A DNA stretch of 64,000 nt, taken from contig CALUIZ010000006.1 of NCBI GenBank assembly GCA_944320815.1, forward strand, positions 49,530 to 113,529, read 5' to 3'. The DNA comes from an uncultured Phocaeicola sp. (GTDB lineage Bacteria > Bacteroidota > Bacteroidia > Bacteroidales > Bacteroidaceae). Positions 11,412-19,358 of this stretch are shown piece after piece. The translations under genes were made by a program, and so were the position numbers. Positions within the stretch are counted from its first letter, which is position 1; the number at the start of each line of letters is the position of its first letter. A model generated the notes under the pieces. The model was not told where the DNA came from. It worked only from the letters and a program-made list of their open reading frames with translations, and did no database searches.

Positions 11412-12119
11412 TCACATTTCCCGGCTGTTGGCCAGGTTCATCAGATGCACCGCCACGAGCGCGGCCGTTTCCGTACGCAGACGCGAACGTCCCAGACTCA
11501 CGGCACGGAACCCCTTCGATTCGGCCAGTTCCACCTCCTCCCGGCTGAAGTCGCCTTCCGGACCGACCAGCACCAGCACGTCATCTCCCGGCACGAGCAC
11601 ATCCCTCAGCAGAGGCTTCTCTCCCTCATAGCAGTGGCAGATGAACTTCTGTCCGCCAAAATCCCGTTCCATGAAGCGGGCGAAAGCGGTCATCCCGTTC
11701 ACCAGCGGCTTGCGTGCCTTGAGCGACTGCTTCATGGCCGACACCACTATCTTGTCCACCCGTTCCGTCTTGATCACCTTCCGCTCGGAGAAGCGGCAGT
11801 CGAGGAAGGTAAGCTCGTCGAAGCCGATTTCCGTGGCCTTCTCCGCCAGCCACTCCACACGGTCCATGTTCTTGGTGGGAGCCATGGCCAGATGCAGCCT
11901 CCCGTTCCAGAAAGGCTCCTGCTCCGTCCGTTCCGCCACCTTCACCCGGCAGCGTTTTCCGGTGGCCGCACTGATCACCGCCCGATAGAAACATCCCCGT
12001 CCGTCGGTAAGCGACACCTCGTCGCCCACTCCCAGACGGAGCACCCTCAGACAGTGTCCCGCTTCCTCTTCCGGCAGTTCCTGGTCCGTCAGTATATCCG
12101 GTGTATAGAATAAATGCAT
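11412..12119 (-). CDS. rsmE: 16S rRNA (uracil1498-N3)-methyltransferase
   Basis: The 235-residue protein shows the RsmE/SPOUT features: N-terminal PUA-like domain beginning MHLFYTPDI, then LVGPEGDFSREEVELAES and VSLGRSRLRTETAALVAV, which form the AdoMet-binding trefoil knot. It methylates U1498 of 16S rRNA. Length is normal. It lies 22 bp upstream of the DUF4836 gene. Confidence 0.95.
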   Translation of the reverse strand: MHLFYTPDILTDQELPEEEAGHCLRVLRLGVGDEVSLTDGRGCFYRAVISAATGKRCRVKVAERTEQEPFWNGRLHLAMAPTKNMDRVEWLAEKATEIGFDELTFLDCRFSERKVIKTERVDKIVVSAMKQSLKARKPLVNGMTAFARFMERDFGGQKFICHCYEGEKPLLRDVLVPGDDVLVLVGPEGDFSREEVELAESKGFRAVSLGRSRLRTETAALVAVHLMNLANSREM

Positions 12120-12190
12120 CTCTTGTATCTTGATTTAGTTGTCAGTGTCACTTTCCGTATCTCCGCAATGGCAGACAAGACAAAGGACTT

Positions 12191-12772
12191 TCACAGGGCG
12201 TCACCGCCGCCGTGTTCCTTCTCCCTCCGCCGTATCTCGTCTCTCAGTTCCGAGGCCCGCTCATAGTTCTCCGCCCTCACGGCCTCGTCCATCGCCTTCC
12301 TCAGCATGTTCATGTCCACATTGTTCATGCTCACCGTATAGGTGGAAGAGTCGTCCGAAATGTTCCGGAGCATCTCCCGCTCCAGCAGCTCCTCGTCCAC
12401 ACAGACCGGGAAGTGCATGTAATACGACAGGCAGATTGCGTCCGTCGTGCGGGAATCCACCTGGAAAACATTGCCGTCCGGAGTCTCCACGTGCAGCCAC
12501 GAGGAATAGATTCCCTCCCTTATGTCATAGATTACCGCTTTCCTGACCGTCACGCCGGCTCCTTCGAGCACGTTCTTCATCATCTCGCACGTCAGCGGAC
12601 GGGGAGTCTTGTAGCCTATCCGCGCCATCTTGATGCACTGCGCCTCATGCGCCCCGATAATCATGGCCAGCTTCCTTTCTCCGGGACCCGTCTCCTGCAG
12701 CACCAGCGCATACGCGTTGGAAGGACGCAGCACGGTCGACATGTCGAGGACCTCCAGTCGAATTTCATTCAT
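12191..12772 (-). CDS. Bifunctional nuclease family protein (DUF151) with UVR motif
   Basis: The 193-residue protein has a DUF151 domain (residues about 1-130, including SNAYALVLQE, RIGYKTPRPLTCEMM and RTTDAICLSYYMHFPV) and a C-terminal UvrB/UvrC-type helical hairpin (RAENYERASELRDEIRRR). Plant and archaeal DUF151 members have DNase/RNase activity; the bacterial role is unclear. The start was placed at the ATG preceded by GGAGG at good spacing. It lies 11 bp downstream of the nucleoside permease gene. Confidence 0.88.
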   Translation of the reverse strand: MNEIRLEVLDMSTVLRPSNAYALVLQETGPGERKLAMIIGAHEAQCIKMARIGYKTPRPLTCEMMKNVLEGAGVTVRKAVIYDIREGIYSSWLHVETPDGNVFQVDSRTTDAICLSYYMHFPVCVDEELLEREMLRNISDDSSTYTVSMNNVDMNMLRKAMDEAVRAENYERASELRDEIRRREKEHGGGDAL

Positions 12773-12783
12773 AAAGACCTCCT

Positions 12784-14040
12784 TCAATATTTTCTTTCGT
12801 GTTTATATCTGAACACCAGCGCGAACACCACCGCCACCACCAGGGCATAGGAAGCGAAGACGAACCAGGCCTTGCTCCACCCGTCCACCTGCGGCAACGC
12901 CGAACTGAAGTCGACGAAACGGTTGACCACCCACTGCGCGCCCAGCGTGCCCACCGTCGCGCCTATTCCGTTGGTCATGATGACGAACAGCCCCTGCGCG
13001 CTCGAACGCACGGACAGGTCGGTCTCCTTGTCGACAAACAGCGAGCCGGACACGTTGAAGAAATCGAACGCCACTCCGTAGACAATCATCGACAGCACGA
13101 ACATCCACACCCCGTCGCCCGGGTTTCCCAGACCGAAAAGTCCGAAGCGCAGCACCCATGCCACCATGGCGATGAGCATCACCCGCTTGATTCCGAAACG
13201 GCTCAGAAAGAACGGGATGAGCAGAATGCAGCACGTCTCGCTTATCTGCGAAAGGGAAATCAGCAGATTGGCATGCTGCACGCCGAACGTGTCGGCATAC
13301 TCAGGAATCGCGCTGAAGCTCGTGATGAACGGGTTGGCGAAGCCGTTGGTGATCTGGAGCGACACGCCCAGCAGCACCGAGAAGATGAAGAATATCGCCA
13401 TCTTCCGCTCCCTGAACAGCAGAAACGCCCGGAAGCCCAGCGCGTCGACCAACGACTTCTTCCTGCCGGAATCCCTGCTCACCGGACACTCGGGCAGCGT
13501 GTTGGCATACACGGCCAGCACCAGTCCCCAGGCCGCGCTGGCGAAAAACTGCATGCAGTTCTGCTGGAATCCCAGAAGGTCGACCAGCCACATCGAGCAG
13601 ATGAAACCAATTGTGCCGAACGTGCGGATGGGGGGGAATGCCTTCACCGTATCCAGTCCCGCCTTGTCGAGCGCCGTATAGGCCACTGAGTTGGCCAGAG
13701 CCAGCGTGGGCATGTAGAAGGCCACCGCCGCCGAATAGAACGCGAAGAGCGGAGTGAACTCCACGTCGTCGCCCATCGTCAGGGCATAATATCCCGCCCC
13801 GCCCATGAACAGGGCCGAAAGCAGGTGGCTCAGTCCCAGCAGACGCTGCGCGGGAATCCAGCGGTCGGCCACGATGCCCAGCACCGCGGGCATGAACAGC
13901 GACACGATTCCCTGCATCGCATAAAACAAGCCGATATGGCCTCCCAGACCGGTCTTCGCCAGATAGGTCCCCATTGAGGTCAGATATGCTCCCCACACGG
14001 CAAACTGCAGGAAGTTCATCACAATCAGTCGGAATTTCAT
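12784..14040 (-). CDS. Nucleoside permease, NupG-type MFS transporter
   Basis: The 418-residue protein has about twelve hydrophobic helices and begins MKFRLIVMNFLQFAVWGAYLTSMG, characteristic of the nucleoside:H+ symporter (NHS) branch of the major facilitator superfamily. GIVADRWIPAQRLLGL is the loop 2-3 motif. It probably imports nucleosides across the inner membrane. Co-oriented with the downstream nuclease-family gene, 11 bp apart. Confidence 0.9.
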   Translation of the reverse strand: MKFRLIVMNFLQFAVWGAYLTSMGTYLAKTGLGGHIGLFYAMQGIVSLFMPAVLGIVADRWIPAQRLLGLSHLLSALFMGGAGYYALTMGDDVEFTPLFAFYSAAVAFYMPTLALANSVAYTALDKAGLDTVKAFPPIRTFGTIGFICSMWLVDLLGFQQNCMQFFASAAWGLVLAVYANTLPECPVSRDSGRKKSLVDALGFRAFLLFRERKMAIFFIFSVLLGVSLQITNGFANPFITSFSAIPEYADTFGVQHANLLISLSQISETCCILLIPFFLSRFGIKRVMLIAMVAWVLRFGLFGLGNPGDGVWMFVLSMIVYGVAFDFFNVSGSLFVDKETDLSVRSSAQGLFVIMTNGIGATVGTLGAQWVVNRFVDFSSALPQVDGWSKAWFVFASYALVVAVVFALVFRYKHERKY

Positions 14041-14097
14041 ATTCGCGTATCTGTATTTTTATCCCGGCGGACCTTTCCGCCCGCCCGGATGGGTTAA

Positions 14098-16539
14098 CTA
14101 ATTCTTGAACATCACGGCCAGCGAAGCGATCATCGTGGCCAGCGAAGCGAACGAAGTGGCGTTCGACATCAGCATGGCGAGATTGAAGTTGCGCGTCTTG
14201 CCCGGAACCACGATTTCGCACCCCGGCTCTATCTGCTTCTTCCCGCTGCCCTTCACCTTGGCCACCTGCCCGTTCATGTAGATGATGAACTTCTGCTTCT
14301 TCTTCGCGTTGTTCGAATAGCCGCCGGCCTGGCTCAGATAGTATTTCACTCCCTCTCCGTTGATGTACGACACCGTGTTGGGCATCATCACCGCACCGTT
14401 CACCTTCACCGTGTTGGTGTATTCGGGCACCACAATCAGGTCGCCCTCACGGAGCACGATGTCAGCGTCGCCTCCCGGATTGGCCAGCGCAGCCTCTAGG
14501 TCGATGCCCACGGAGAACACACTGTCCACCTTCAGTCCCAGTGCCGACACCATGCCCGTGCCTATCTCCTTGCGCACCATCTGTATCACGTCGGCCATGC
14601 GCGCCAGCTCATCCTCGTTGGCCACGCGGAGCAGCTTGGTTCCCTTCACATACGCGAACCTGTTCACGCCGCCCGCACGGGCGATGACGCTGCTCAGACG
14701 CTCGTTTTTGGTGTTCAGGTTATATTCGCCGGCATAGAGCACCTCGCCCGTCACCGTCACGTTCGCCTGCTCGCTGTAGCCGGGGCTGCGGCGCACAAAC
14801 ACCTCGTCATACGGTTCCAGGACGAAGCCCGGCTGTCCGTCGACCACGAACCCGTCCTTGAGGCGGAACGTGAAGTTACGCCCGATCTGATCCGACTCCT
14901 CCGTGCCGCGCGGGTCGCGGATGCGGCGCGCGATGTCCACGCGCACCGTCGAGGCGGACTCCTTCAGTCCTCCGGCCGTAATCACCAGGTCCTCCAGACT
15001 CATGTTGTCCGCGTAAGTATATTCGCCGGGGTTGTTCACCTCGCCGTAGATCTTCACCGTGCCCAGGTCCTGAAGGTCGTGGATGCTGGGTATATAAAGG
15101 ATGTCGTTGTTCTGCAGGGGCACGTCGGGACTCGTCCCTTCCATGATTCCCCGGATGTCGACCGACTTCACCTCCTTCGTCAGGTTCGCCCGCTCCCGGT
15201 AGAGCACCGCCCGGGCCAGAAAAGCGTCGCCCAGCAGTCCGTCGGCCTTTTCCACCAACTGCCGCACCGTGTTGAGCGAGCCGCTCAGCTCATACACTCC
15301 CGGATGATACACCGCCCCCCTGATTTCCAGCCGGTTGGCATACCGGTCAAGAATCGAGTCGACGGTCACCACGTCGCCGTCCTGCGTCCGGAACACGGAG
15401 AAATCCTTCTCGTCCACCGTGGCCACGGCATACTCGCGTCCGTTCTGGCGCATCACGCTCAGTGTCTTGCGGTAAGCGTCGGCCGAGAATCCGCCGGCAT
15501 ATTTCAGCAGCGCGGCCATCGTCTCGCCCCGCTTCATTTCATAGCACATCGGACGTTTCACCCGCCCCGTAATCTTCACCAGTTCGTCGTAGGCAGGCAC
15601 AATCACCACATCGCCGTCGCGCAGACGGATGTCGTCGCGGATGCGCCCCTCCATGATATACTCATACACGTCGAGCGAGGCCACCTGCTTCCCGCCGCGC
15701 GACACCTTCACGCAGCGGAGACTTCCGATGTCGCTCACACCGCCCGAGGCATACAGGGCATGGAACACGGTGGAGAACGACGAGAGCACATATGTGCCCG
15801 GCACCTTCACCTCGCCCATCACGTTCACCTGAATCGTGCGGATGTTGCCCAGCGTCACCCGTATGCTGTTGGCCGAGTCGGCATAGATTTTCTTCAGTTC
15901 CTCCTTCAGGAGCCGTTCCGCCTCCTCCATGGTCATGCCGTTCAGATACACCGGACCGATGTTCGGCAGGTTGACGTATCCGTCGGGCGATATTTCCTTC
16001 TTGATGGTGTTCTGGCTGGCCCCCCACACGTCGATGACCACCTCGTCGCCCGGTCCGAGACAGTAGTTGGACGGCGTGGCCACGTTGCTGTTCGGCTCGA
16101 AGGTGAGGTTCTCGGCGTTGAAGATGTCCCGCCCGAACACATCGTCCTCCGACGTTTCGGTGATTTTCAACGCCCGGCGTTCCGCCCGCGTCTTCTTCAT
16201 CGCGTCAGAGAGCAGATATTCCCCGCGTTCGGAAGGCGTGTTCACCTTCCTCTCGTTGACGGCCCTCATGCGCTCCACGTCAGCGTCCGAATCGGCTTCG
16301 GCCACCTGCGTGTCCGCCGTCCCCGAAGCCTCATACTGCGACTTCAGGCGGAGCAGCTGGTCCTGCGTGGCACCCTTGCTGAGCAGTTCCACCGCGATGG
16401 TCTGCTGGTCCTTCCCCTGCGCCAAGCCCTGCTTGACATACTCTATCACCTGTGCGTCGGTCATGCCGCTCTGCGCCGTCATGCAGACAGGCACGCAGGC
16501 CAGCAGAAAAAAAACAAGTCCGATGAGTCGTTTCCTCAT
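14098..16539 (-). CDS. Multi-SLBB polysaccharide export protein (Wza-like)
   Basis: From the second candidate start (MRKRLIGLVFFLLACVPVC, a clear signal peptide) the protein is 813 residues. A helical N-terminal part with a degenerate repeat (VIEYVKQGLAQGKDQQTIAVELL) is followed by a Poly_export domain (YCLGPGDEVVIDVWGAS ... ISPDGYVNLPNIGPVYL) and then about six SLBB domains, each recognisable by VxGEVxxPGxY-type starts (VMGEVKVPGTY, IYGEVNNPGEY, VTGEVLYAGEY). It ends in a hydrophobic segment near residues 785-810. Such long proteins form outer-membrane export channels or periplasmic conduits for capsule or exopolysaccharide. No glycosyltransferases are adjacent. Its own -7/-33 boxes lie upstream. 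Confidence 0.9.
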   Translation of the reverse strand: MRKRLIGLVFFLLACVPVCMTAQSGMTDAQVIEYVKQGLAQGKDQQTIAVELLSKGATQDQLLRLKSQYEASGTADTQVAEADSDADVERMRAVNERKVNTPSERGEYLLSDAMKKTRAERRALKITETSEDDVFGRDIFNAENLTFEPNSNVATPSNYCLGPGDEVVIDVWGASQNTIKKEISPDGYVNLPNIGPVYLNGMTMEEAERLLKEELKKIYADSANSIRVTLGNIRTIQVNVMGEVKVPGTYVLSSFSTVFHALYASGGVSDIGSLRCVKVSRGGKQVASLDVYEYIMEGRIRDDIRLRDGDVVIVPAYDELVKITGRVKRPMCYEMKRGETMAALLKYAGGFSADAYRKTLSVMRQNGREYAVATVDEKDFSVFRTQDGDVVTVDSILDRYANRLEIRGAVYHPGVYELSGSLNTVRQLVEKADGLLGDAFLARAVLYRERANLTKEVKSVDIRGIMEGTSPDVPLQNNDILYIPSIHDLQDLGTVKIYGEVNNPGEYTYADNMSLEDLVITAGGLKESASTVRVDIARRIRDPRGTEESDQIGRNFTFRLKDGFVVDGQPGFVLEPYDEVFVRRSPGYSEQANVTVTGEVLYAGEYNLNTKNERLSSVIARAGGVNRFAYVKGTKLLRVANEDELARMADVIQMVRKEIGTGMVSALGLKVDSVFSVGIDLEAALANPGGDADIVLREGDLIVVPEYTNTVKVNGAVMMPNTVSYINGEGVKYYLSQAGGYSNNAKKKQKFIIYMNGQVAKVKGSGKKQIEPGCEIVVPGKTRNFNLAMLMSNATSFASLATMIASLAVMFKN

Positions 16540-16630
16540 AATTGTTCCGAATGGTTTTGTATTTCGTTCATGCAACGCTCCGCGCGGCGGCATCTCCCAC
16601 CGATGCGCCCCGCGAGCGATAAATCATTGC

Positions 16631-16657
16631 AAAGATAATCTTTTCCGGCAAACAAAC
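16631..16657 (-). promoter_or_regulatory. Bacteroides-type promoter for the SLBB export gene
   Basis: Minus-strand TATCTTTG (16631-16638) matches the -7 consensus TAnnTTTG, with TTTGTTTG at 16650-16657 as a closely spaced -33 element. It lies about 90 bp upstream of the chosen start and downstream of the small-RNA terminator, so the gene probably has its own promoter. Confidence 0.55.
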
Positions 16658-16704
16658 GCAACGATTTCCCCTTTTCTTTTCCGCGCCCCCTGAGGACAGG
16701 ACAC

Positions 16705-16768
16705 AAAAAAAGGGAATCTTCCCAGATTCCCAATCTTCATTAACCTTAAATCTAATACCATGAAAAAC
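16705..16768 (-). ncRNA. Conserved small-RNA-like element with promoter and terminator (copy 1)
   Basis: Transcribed leftwards from a promoter at 16775-16809. The core contains GTATTAGATTTAAGGTTAA, also present on the plus strand at 63949-63970, and ends in a strong intrinsic terminator: stem GGGAATCT/AGATTCCC (16712-16731) plus a T-run. The predicted transcript is about 60-65 nt with no convincing ORF. Promoter, conserved core and a terminator whose stem differs between copies suggest a Bacteroidales small RNA; it may correspond to one of the published Bacteroidales RNA motifs, which I cannot check here. Confidence 0.65.
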
Positions 16769-16774
16769 ACGGTG

Positions 16775-16809
16775 CAAATATACGGGTTTTATGTTATGCA
16801 ACATACAAA
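16775..16809 (-). promoter_or_regulatory. Promoter of small-RNA element copy 1
   Basis: Minus-strand -7 box TATATTTG (16775-16782) with TTTG at 16806-16809, spacing 23 bp. The same -7 sequence precedes the second copy near 63.9 kb. Confidence 0.55.
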
Positions 16810-16831
16810 TCGGGGGGAAATATGCATATGT

Positions 16832-17965
16832 TTAGCATTTTTTAATATTTCCGGCCTTCTGTCTGCGTTCCCGCCGCGCTATCACCTTGTCGAACCACAC
16901 GTTGAGCAGCGTCCATATCAGCACGTCGGCCACGAAGACGAGCGTGTTGTCCACATAGCGTATGGCCACCATCGTGAAGGCGCAGAAGCAGGCCGACATG
17001 ACCTGTATCGTGACCATCGCCCGGCGCGGAGAGAAACCCATGGCCAGGAACTTGTGGTGGATGTGCGACTTGTCGGGCATGAACAGGGCGCGGTGCTTGC
17101 GGGCGCGGCGCATCACCACGCGCACCACGTCAAGACAGGGCACCATCAGCACGCTGAAGGAAATCAGCACCGGACTGCTTATCGGCAGGCGGCGGACGGA
17201 GGGGTCGTACATGCTGTATTTTATCACGAAGAAGCTCAGGATGAGTCCCAGCGTCAGGCTGCCCGTGTCGCCCATGAAGATTTTCCTCCCCCGCTCCACG
17301 CTCCCGAACACGTTGTAGGAGAAGAACGGGATGATAACCCCCACGCTCACGAAGGCCAGCAGGGCATACGTCCAGAACTGGTAGTGGATGAACAGCACGC
17401 CGAACACCACCAGCGCCACCATGCTCAGTCCCGAGGCCAGTCCGTCGATGCCGTCAATCAGGTTGATGGAGTTCGTGATGAACACCACCAGAAGGAGGGT
17501 CAGCGGGATTCCCACTTCGGGCGAGAGCTGGTAGATGCCGAAAAGGCCGTAGAAGCTGTTCACGTAAAGCCCCGACAGCGGAAACATGGCCGCCGCCAGT
17601 ATCTGCACCAGAAACTTCTTGCGGTAGCGCACCCCCACCAGGTCGTCGGCGATGCCCACGATATACAGCAGCGTGAGGCCTCCCATCAGAAAGAGGAACT
17701 CTCCTAGCACCTCACGCGCCTCGCCGCCGTCGGGAATGAGACCCCACATCAGGCGGGCGGCGGTAAACGTACAGAGCGTGAAAAGGATGACGGGGAAAAA
17801 AGTCACTCCGCCCAGACGCGGCACCGGACGCCGGTGCACCTTCCGTTCGTCCGGCTCGTCGAACAGACGCTTGCGCAGCGAAATCACCAGAATGTTGGGG
17901 ATGAAGATTCTCCCCATCAGCACCGCACACACGAAAGCTCCGATAATGACATACAGATTCTCCAC
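16832..17965 (-). CDS. Undecaprenyl-phosphate sugar-1-phosphate transferase (WecA/MraY family)
   Basis: The 377-residue polytopic protein shows the glycosyltransferase-4 motifs IVGIADDLVGVRYRKKF, NSINLIDGIDGLASG and FMGDTGSLTLG, plus the HIHHKFLAMG loop typical of WecA-like enzymes. It transfers a HexNAc-1-phosphate from UDP-sugar to undecaprenyl phosphate at the inner membrane, starting O-antigen, capsule or exopolysaccharide synthesis. It is not the peptidoglycan MraY, judging by the histidine motif. Its neighbour is the SLBB export protein. Confidence 0.9.
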   Translation of the reverse strand: MENLYVIIGAFVCAVLMGRIFIPNILVISLRKRLFDEPDERKVHRRPVPRLGGVTFFPVILFTLCTFTAARLMWGLIPDGGEAREVLGEFLFLMGGLTLLYIVGIADDLVGVRYRKKFLVQILAAAMFPLSGLYVNSFYGLFGIYQLSPEVGIPLTLLLVVFITNSINLIDGIDGLASGLSMVALVVFGVLFIHYQFWTYALLAFVSVGVIIPFFSYNVFGSVERGRKIFMGDTGSLTLGLILSFFVIKYSMYDPSVRRLPISSPVLISFSVLMVPCLDVVRVVMRRARKHRALFMPDKSHIHHKFLAMGFSPRRAMVTIQVMSACFCAFTMVAIRYVDNTLVFVADVLIWTLLNVWFDKVIARRERRQKAGNIKKC

Positions 17966-18053
17966 TTCTTCTTGTTTTTTAGTTTTTGGGTTCCGGTTCC
18001 GGCAGGCGGCGGGCGCATGTTTCCCCGCCGCCCTTTCCGGAGCAACCGTTCTG

Positions 18054-18061
18054 CAAAAATA
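18054..18061 (-). promoter_or_regulatory. Candidate -7 box for the WecA-like gene
   Basis: Minus-strand TATTTTTG, matching TAnnTTTG, about 90 bp upstream of the transferase start. Confidence 0.4.
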
Positions 18062-18085
18062 ACGCTATTCCTCCAATCCTACAAC

Positions 18086-18121
18086 AAAGAGGCCGACGAA
18101 AATGCATCCGCCGGCCTCTTT
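18086..18121 (-). terminator. Intrinsic terminator of the HU-smalltalk-amidase operon
   Basis: Perfect 10-bp stem AAAGAGGCCG/CGGCCTCTTT with a 16-base loop, 30 bp downstream of the amidase stop, followed on the minus strand by a T-containing stretch. Confidence 0.65.
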
Positions 18122-18151
18122 TCCTAAACATTTTTAAGAATAGACAAACTT

Positions 18152-18616
18152 TCAGTGTCTTTTCCCGAACCACTCCTGCAGGCAGTCGCCCACTTCAAAG
18201 CAGGGACACACCTTTGTCCATTCTTCCGGTTCCACCTTTCCGTCGCCGTCCGCGTCGGGACTCAGGTCGCGGTGGCCCACGACGCGCCTCACGGGAAACT
18301 CCTTCACGAGCCGCCTCACCAGCACACGCATCGCATCCTTCTGTGCGGCGGTGCGCGTGTCGGCCGGGCTTCCGCCCGCGTCAAGCCCTCCCTCGTAGGC
18401 GACGCCGACGCTTGTGGCGTTGTAACCCCGGGCGTGCGCCCCCTCACACTCCACCGGACGCATGGGGAAGACCGTCCCGTCCGTGCGGATATAATAATGG
18501 TAGCCGCAGCAGCGGAACCCGCGTTCCCTGTGCATCCTGTCCAGACGCGAGGGCGGAAGCGGACAGTCCGCCCTCGTGGCCGTGCAGTGTATCACAATCG
18601 TGTCTATCCGTCTCAT
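18152..18616 (-). CDS. N-acetylmuramoyl-L-alanine amidase
   Basis: The 154-residue protein is a compact Amidase_2/PGRP-type zinc hydrolase cleaving the MurNAc-L-Ala bond. Zinc ligands are visible in IDTIVIHCTAT (His) and VVGHRDLSPDADGDG (His), followed by KVCPCFEV in place of the usual K-x-C-P-G-F; YHYYIRTDGTVF is the central strand motif. There is no signal peptide. It is the last gene of a three-gene unit with an HU-like protein and a micro-protein, a conserved Bacteroides arrangement often near capsule loci. The start overlaps the micro-protein stop (ATGA). Confidence 0.92.
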   Translation of the reverse strand: MRRIDTIVIHCTATRADCPLPPSRLDRMHRERGFRCCGYHYYIRTDGTVFPMRPVECEGAHARGYNATSVGVAYEGGLDAGGSPADTRTAAQKDAMRVLVRRLVKEFPVRRVVGHRDLSPDADGDGKVEPEEWTKVCPCFEVGDCLQEWFGKRH

Positions 18617-18702
18617 CCGCAGTCCTTTCTCTTTCTGCCCGTCAGGATGCAGAGCAGACAGTTGAGTATCCTGACAACAATCCATTTCACCTTTTCCTTC
18701 AT
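18613..18702 (-). CDS. Smalltalk-type micro-protein, 29 residues
   Basis: ATG at 18702 opens a 29-codon frame, MKEKVKWIVVRILNCLLCI then LTGRKRKDCG, ending in TGA that overlaps the amidase ATG. A short basic start, one hydrophobic stretch (about residues 7-20) and a basic tail suggest a membrane-associated peptide. Bacteroides genomes carry 'smalltalk' micro-proteins of this size between an HU-like gene and an amidase gene; the identification rests on size and position more than sequence. Function unknown. Confidence 0.7.
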   Translation of the reverse strand: MKEKVKWIVVRILNCLLCILTGRKRKDCG

Positions 18703-18720
18703 ACCTCAGACTCTCCGTGC

Positions 18721-19182
18721 TTACTGCATGATTTCTTCCTCTGCCCCTTCTTCCGTGTCCGGCTCGCTGTCTTCCGTCTTCGGATACTTCACCGGCACCT
18801 CTTCGTAGGTCATGTTGGCGATGGCTTCCTGGAGGGTCTGGCCGGGACGGAACAGCACGCGCACCTTGTTGATCAGCGCGTCGTTGTATTCCTCCTTCGT
18901 GCCCGCTCCGGCACCGCTCAGACTGACCTGAAGGGAGCCCAGCTCGCCCAGGCGGACGATTTCGCCTCCCTGAAGACCTTCCGCCACCACGTCTTCCAGC
19001 GCCACCAGCACGCCCGTCACGTCGGCGCGGGTCACGGTACACGTCTGCTGGATGCGTTCGGCTATCTCACGGATGCCCATCACGCCGCGCGCCTGCGCCT
19101 TGGCATAGAACTTCACTTCGCCTTCCGCCATCGGATTCGGGTTCTTTCTCGCCACCACTGAATAAGTCACTGCTTTTCTCAT
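18721..19182 (-). CDS. HU/IHF-family DNA-binding protein, long Bacteroidales form
   Basis: The 153-residue protein has an HU-like fold in residues about 25-120 (VKFYAKAQARGVMGIREIAERIQ ... GEIVRLGELGSLQVSLSGAG) and an acidic C-terminal tail (EDSEPDTEEGAEEEIMQ). It is presumably a nucleoid or locus-specific DNA-binding protein. It is the first gene of the HU-smalltalk-amidase unit; a -7 box lies about 90 bp upstream. The role of this unit is not known. Confidence 0.88.
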   Translation of the reverse strand: MRKAVTYSVVARKNPNPMAEGEVKFYAKAQARGVMGIREIAERIQQTCTVTRADVTGVLVALEDVVAEGLQGGEIVRLGELGSLQVSLSGAGAGTKEEYNDALINKVRVLFRPGQTLQEAIANMTYEEVPVKYPKTEDSEPDTEEGAEEEIMQ

Positions 19183-19271
19183 AATTCTTTTCCTTTCTTT
19201 ACATTTTTCAGATTAAACAATAAAAACGATTCGTGCAACCGGTGTCGGGCCCTTCTTTCCCGATTGCAATG

Positions 19272-19279
19272 CAAAGATA
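19272..19279 (-). promoter_or_regulatory. Candidate -7 box for the HU-like operon
   Basis: Minus-strand TATCTTTG, exact fit to TAnnTTTG, 90 bp upstream of the HU-like start. Confidence 0.5.
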
Positions 19280-19358
19280 CGGAACCTCTTTCCGGCAGGG
19301 AGGCCATAAGAGGGGATATGAGGGCATAAAGGGGCTTTTGAGGAGATAAGGAGGTTTT

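Noticed and set aside
15079..16638. A 519-codon open frame antisense to the SLBB export gene
   Set aside because: Same reason: compositionally biased shadow with no motif, while the opposite strand has repeated SLBB signatures and a signal peptide.
16705..16809. Attenuator controlling the SLBB gene
   Set aside because: A separate promoter (16631-16657) lies between the terminator and the gene, so the element more likely gives an independent short RNA; read-through cannot be excluded.
14098..19182. A full capsule biosynthesis locus
   Set aside because: Only an export-type SLBB protein and one sugar-phosphate transferase are present, without glycosyltransferases, flippase, polymerase or an UpxY/UpxZ regulator pair.
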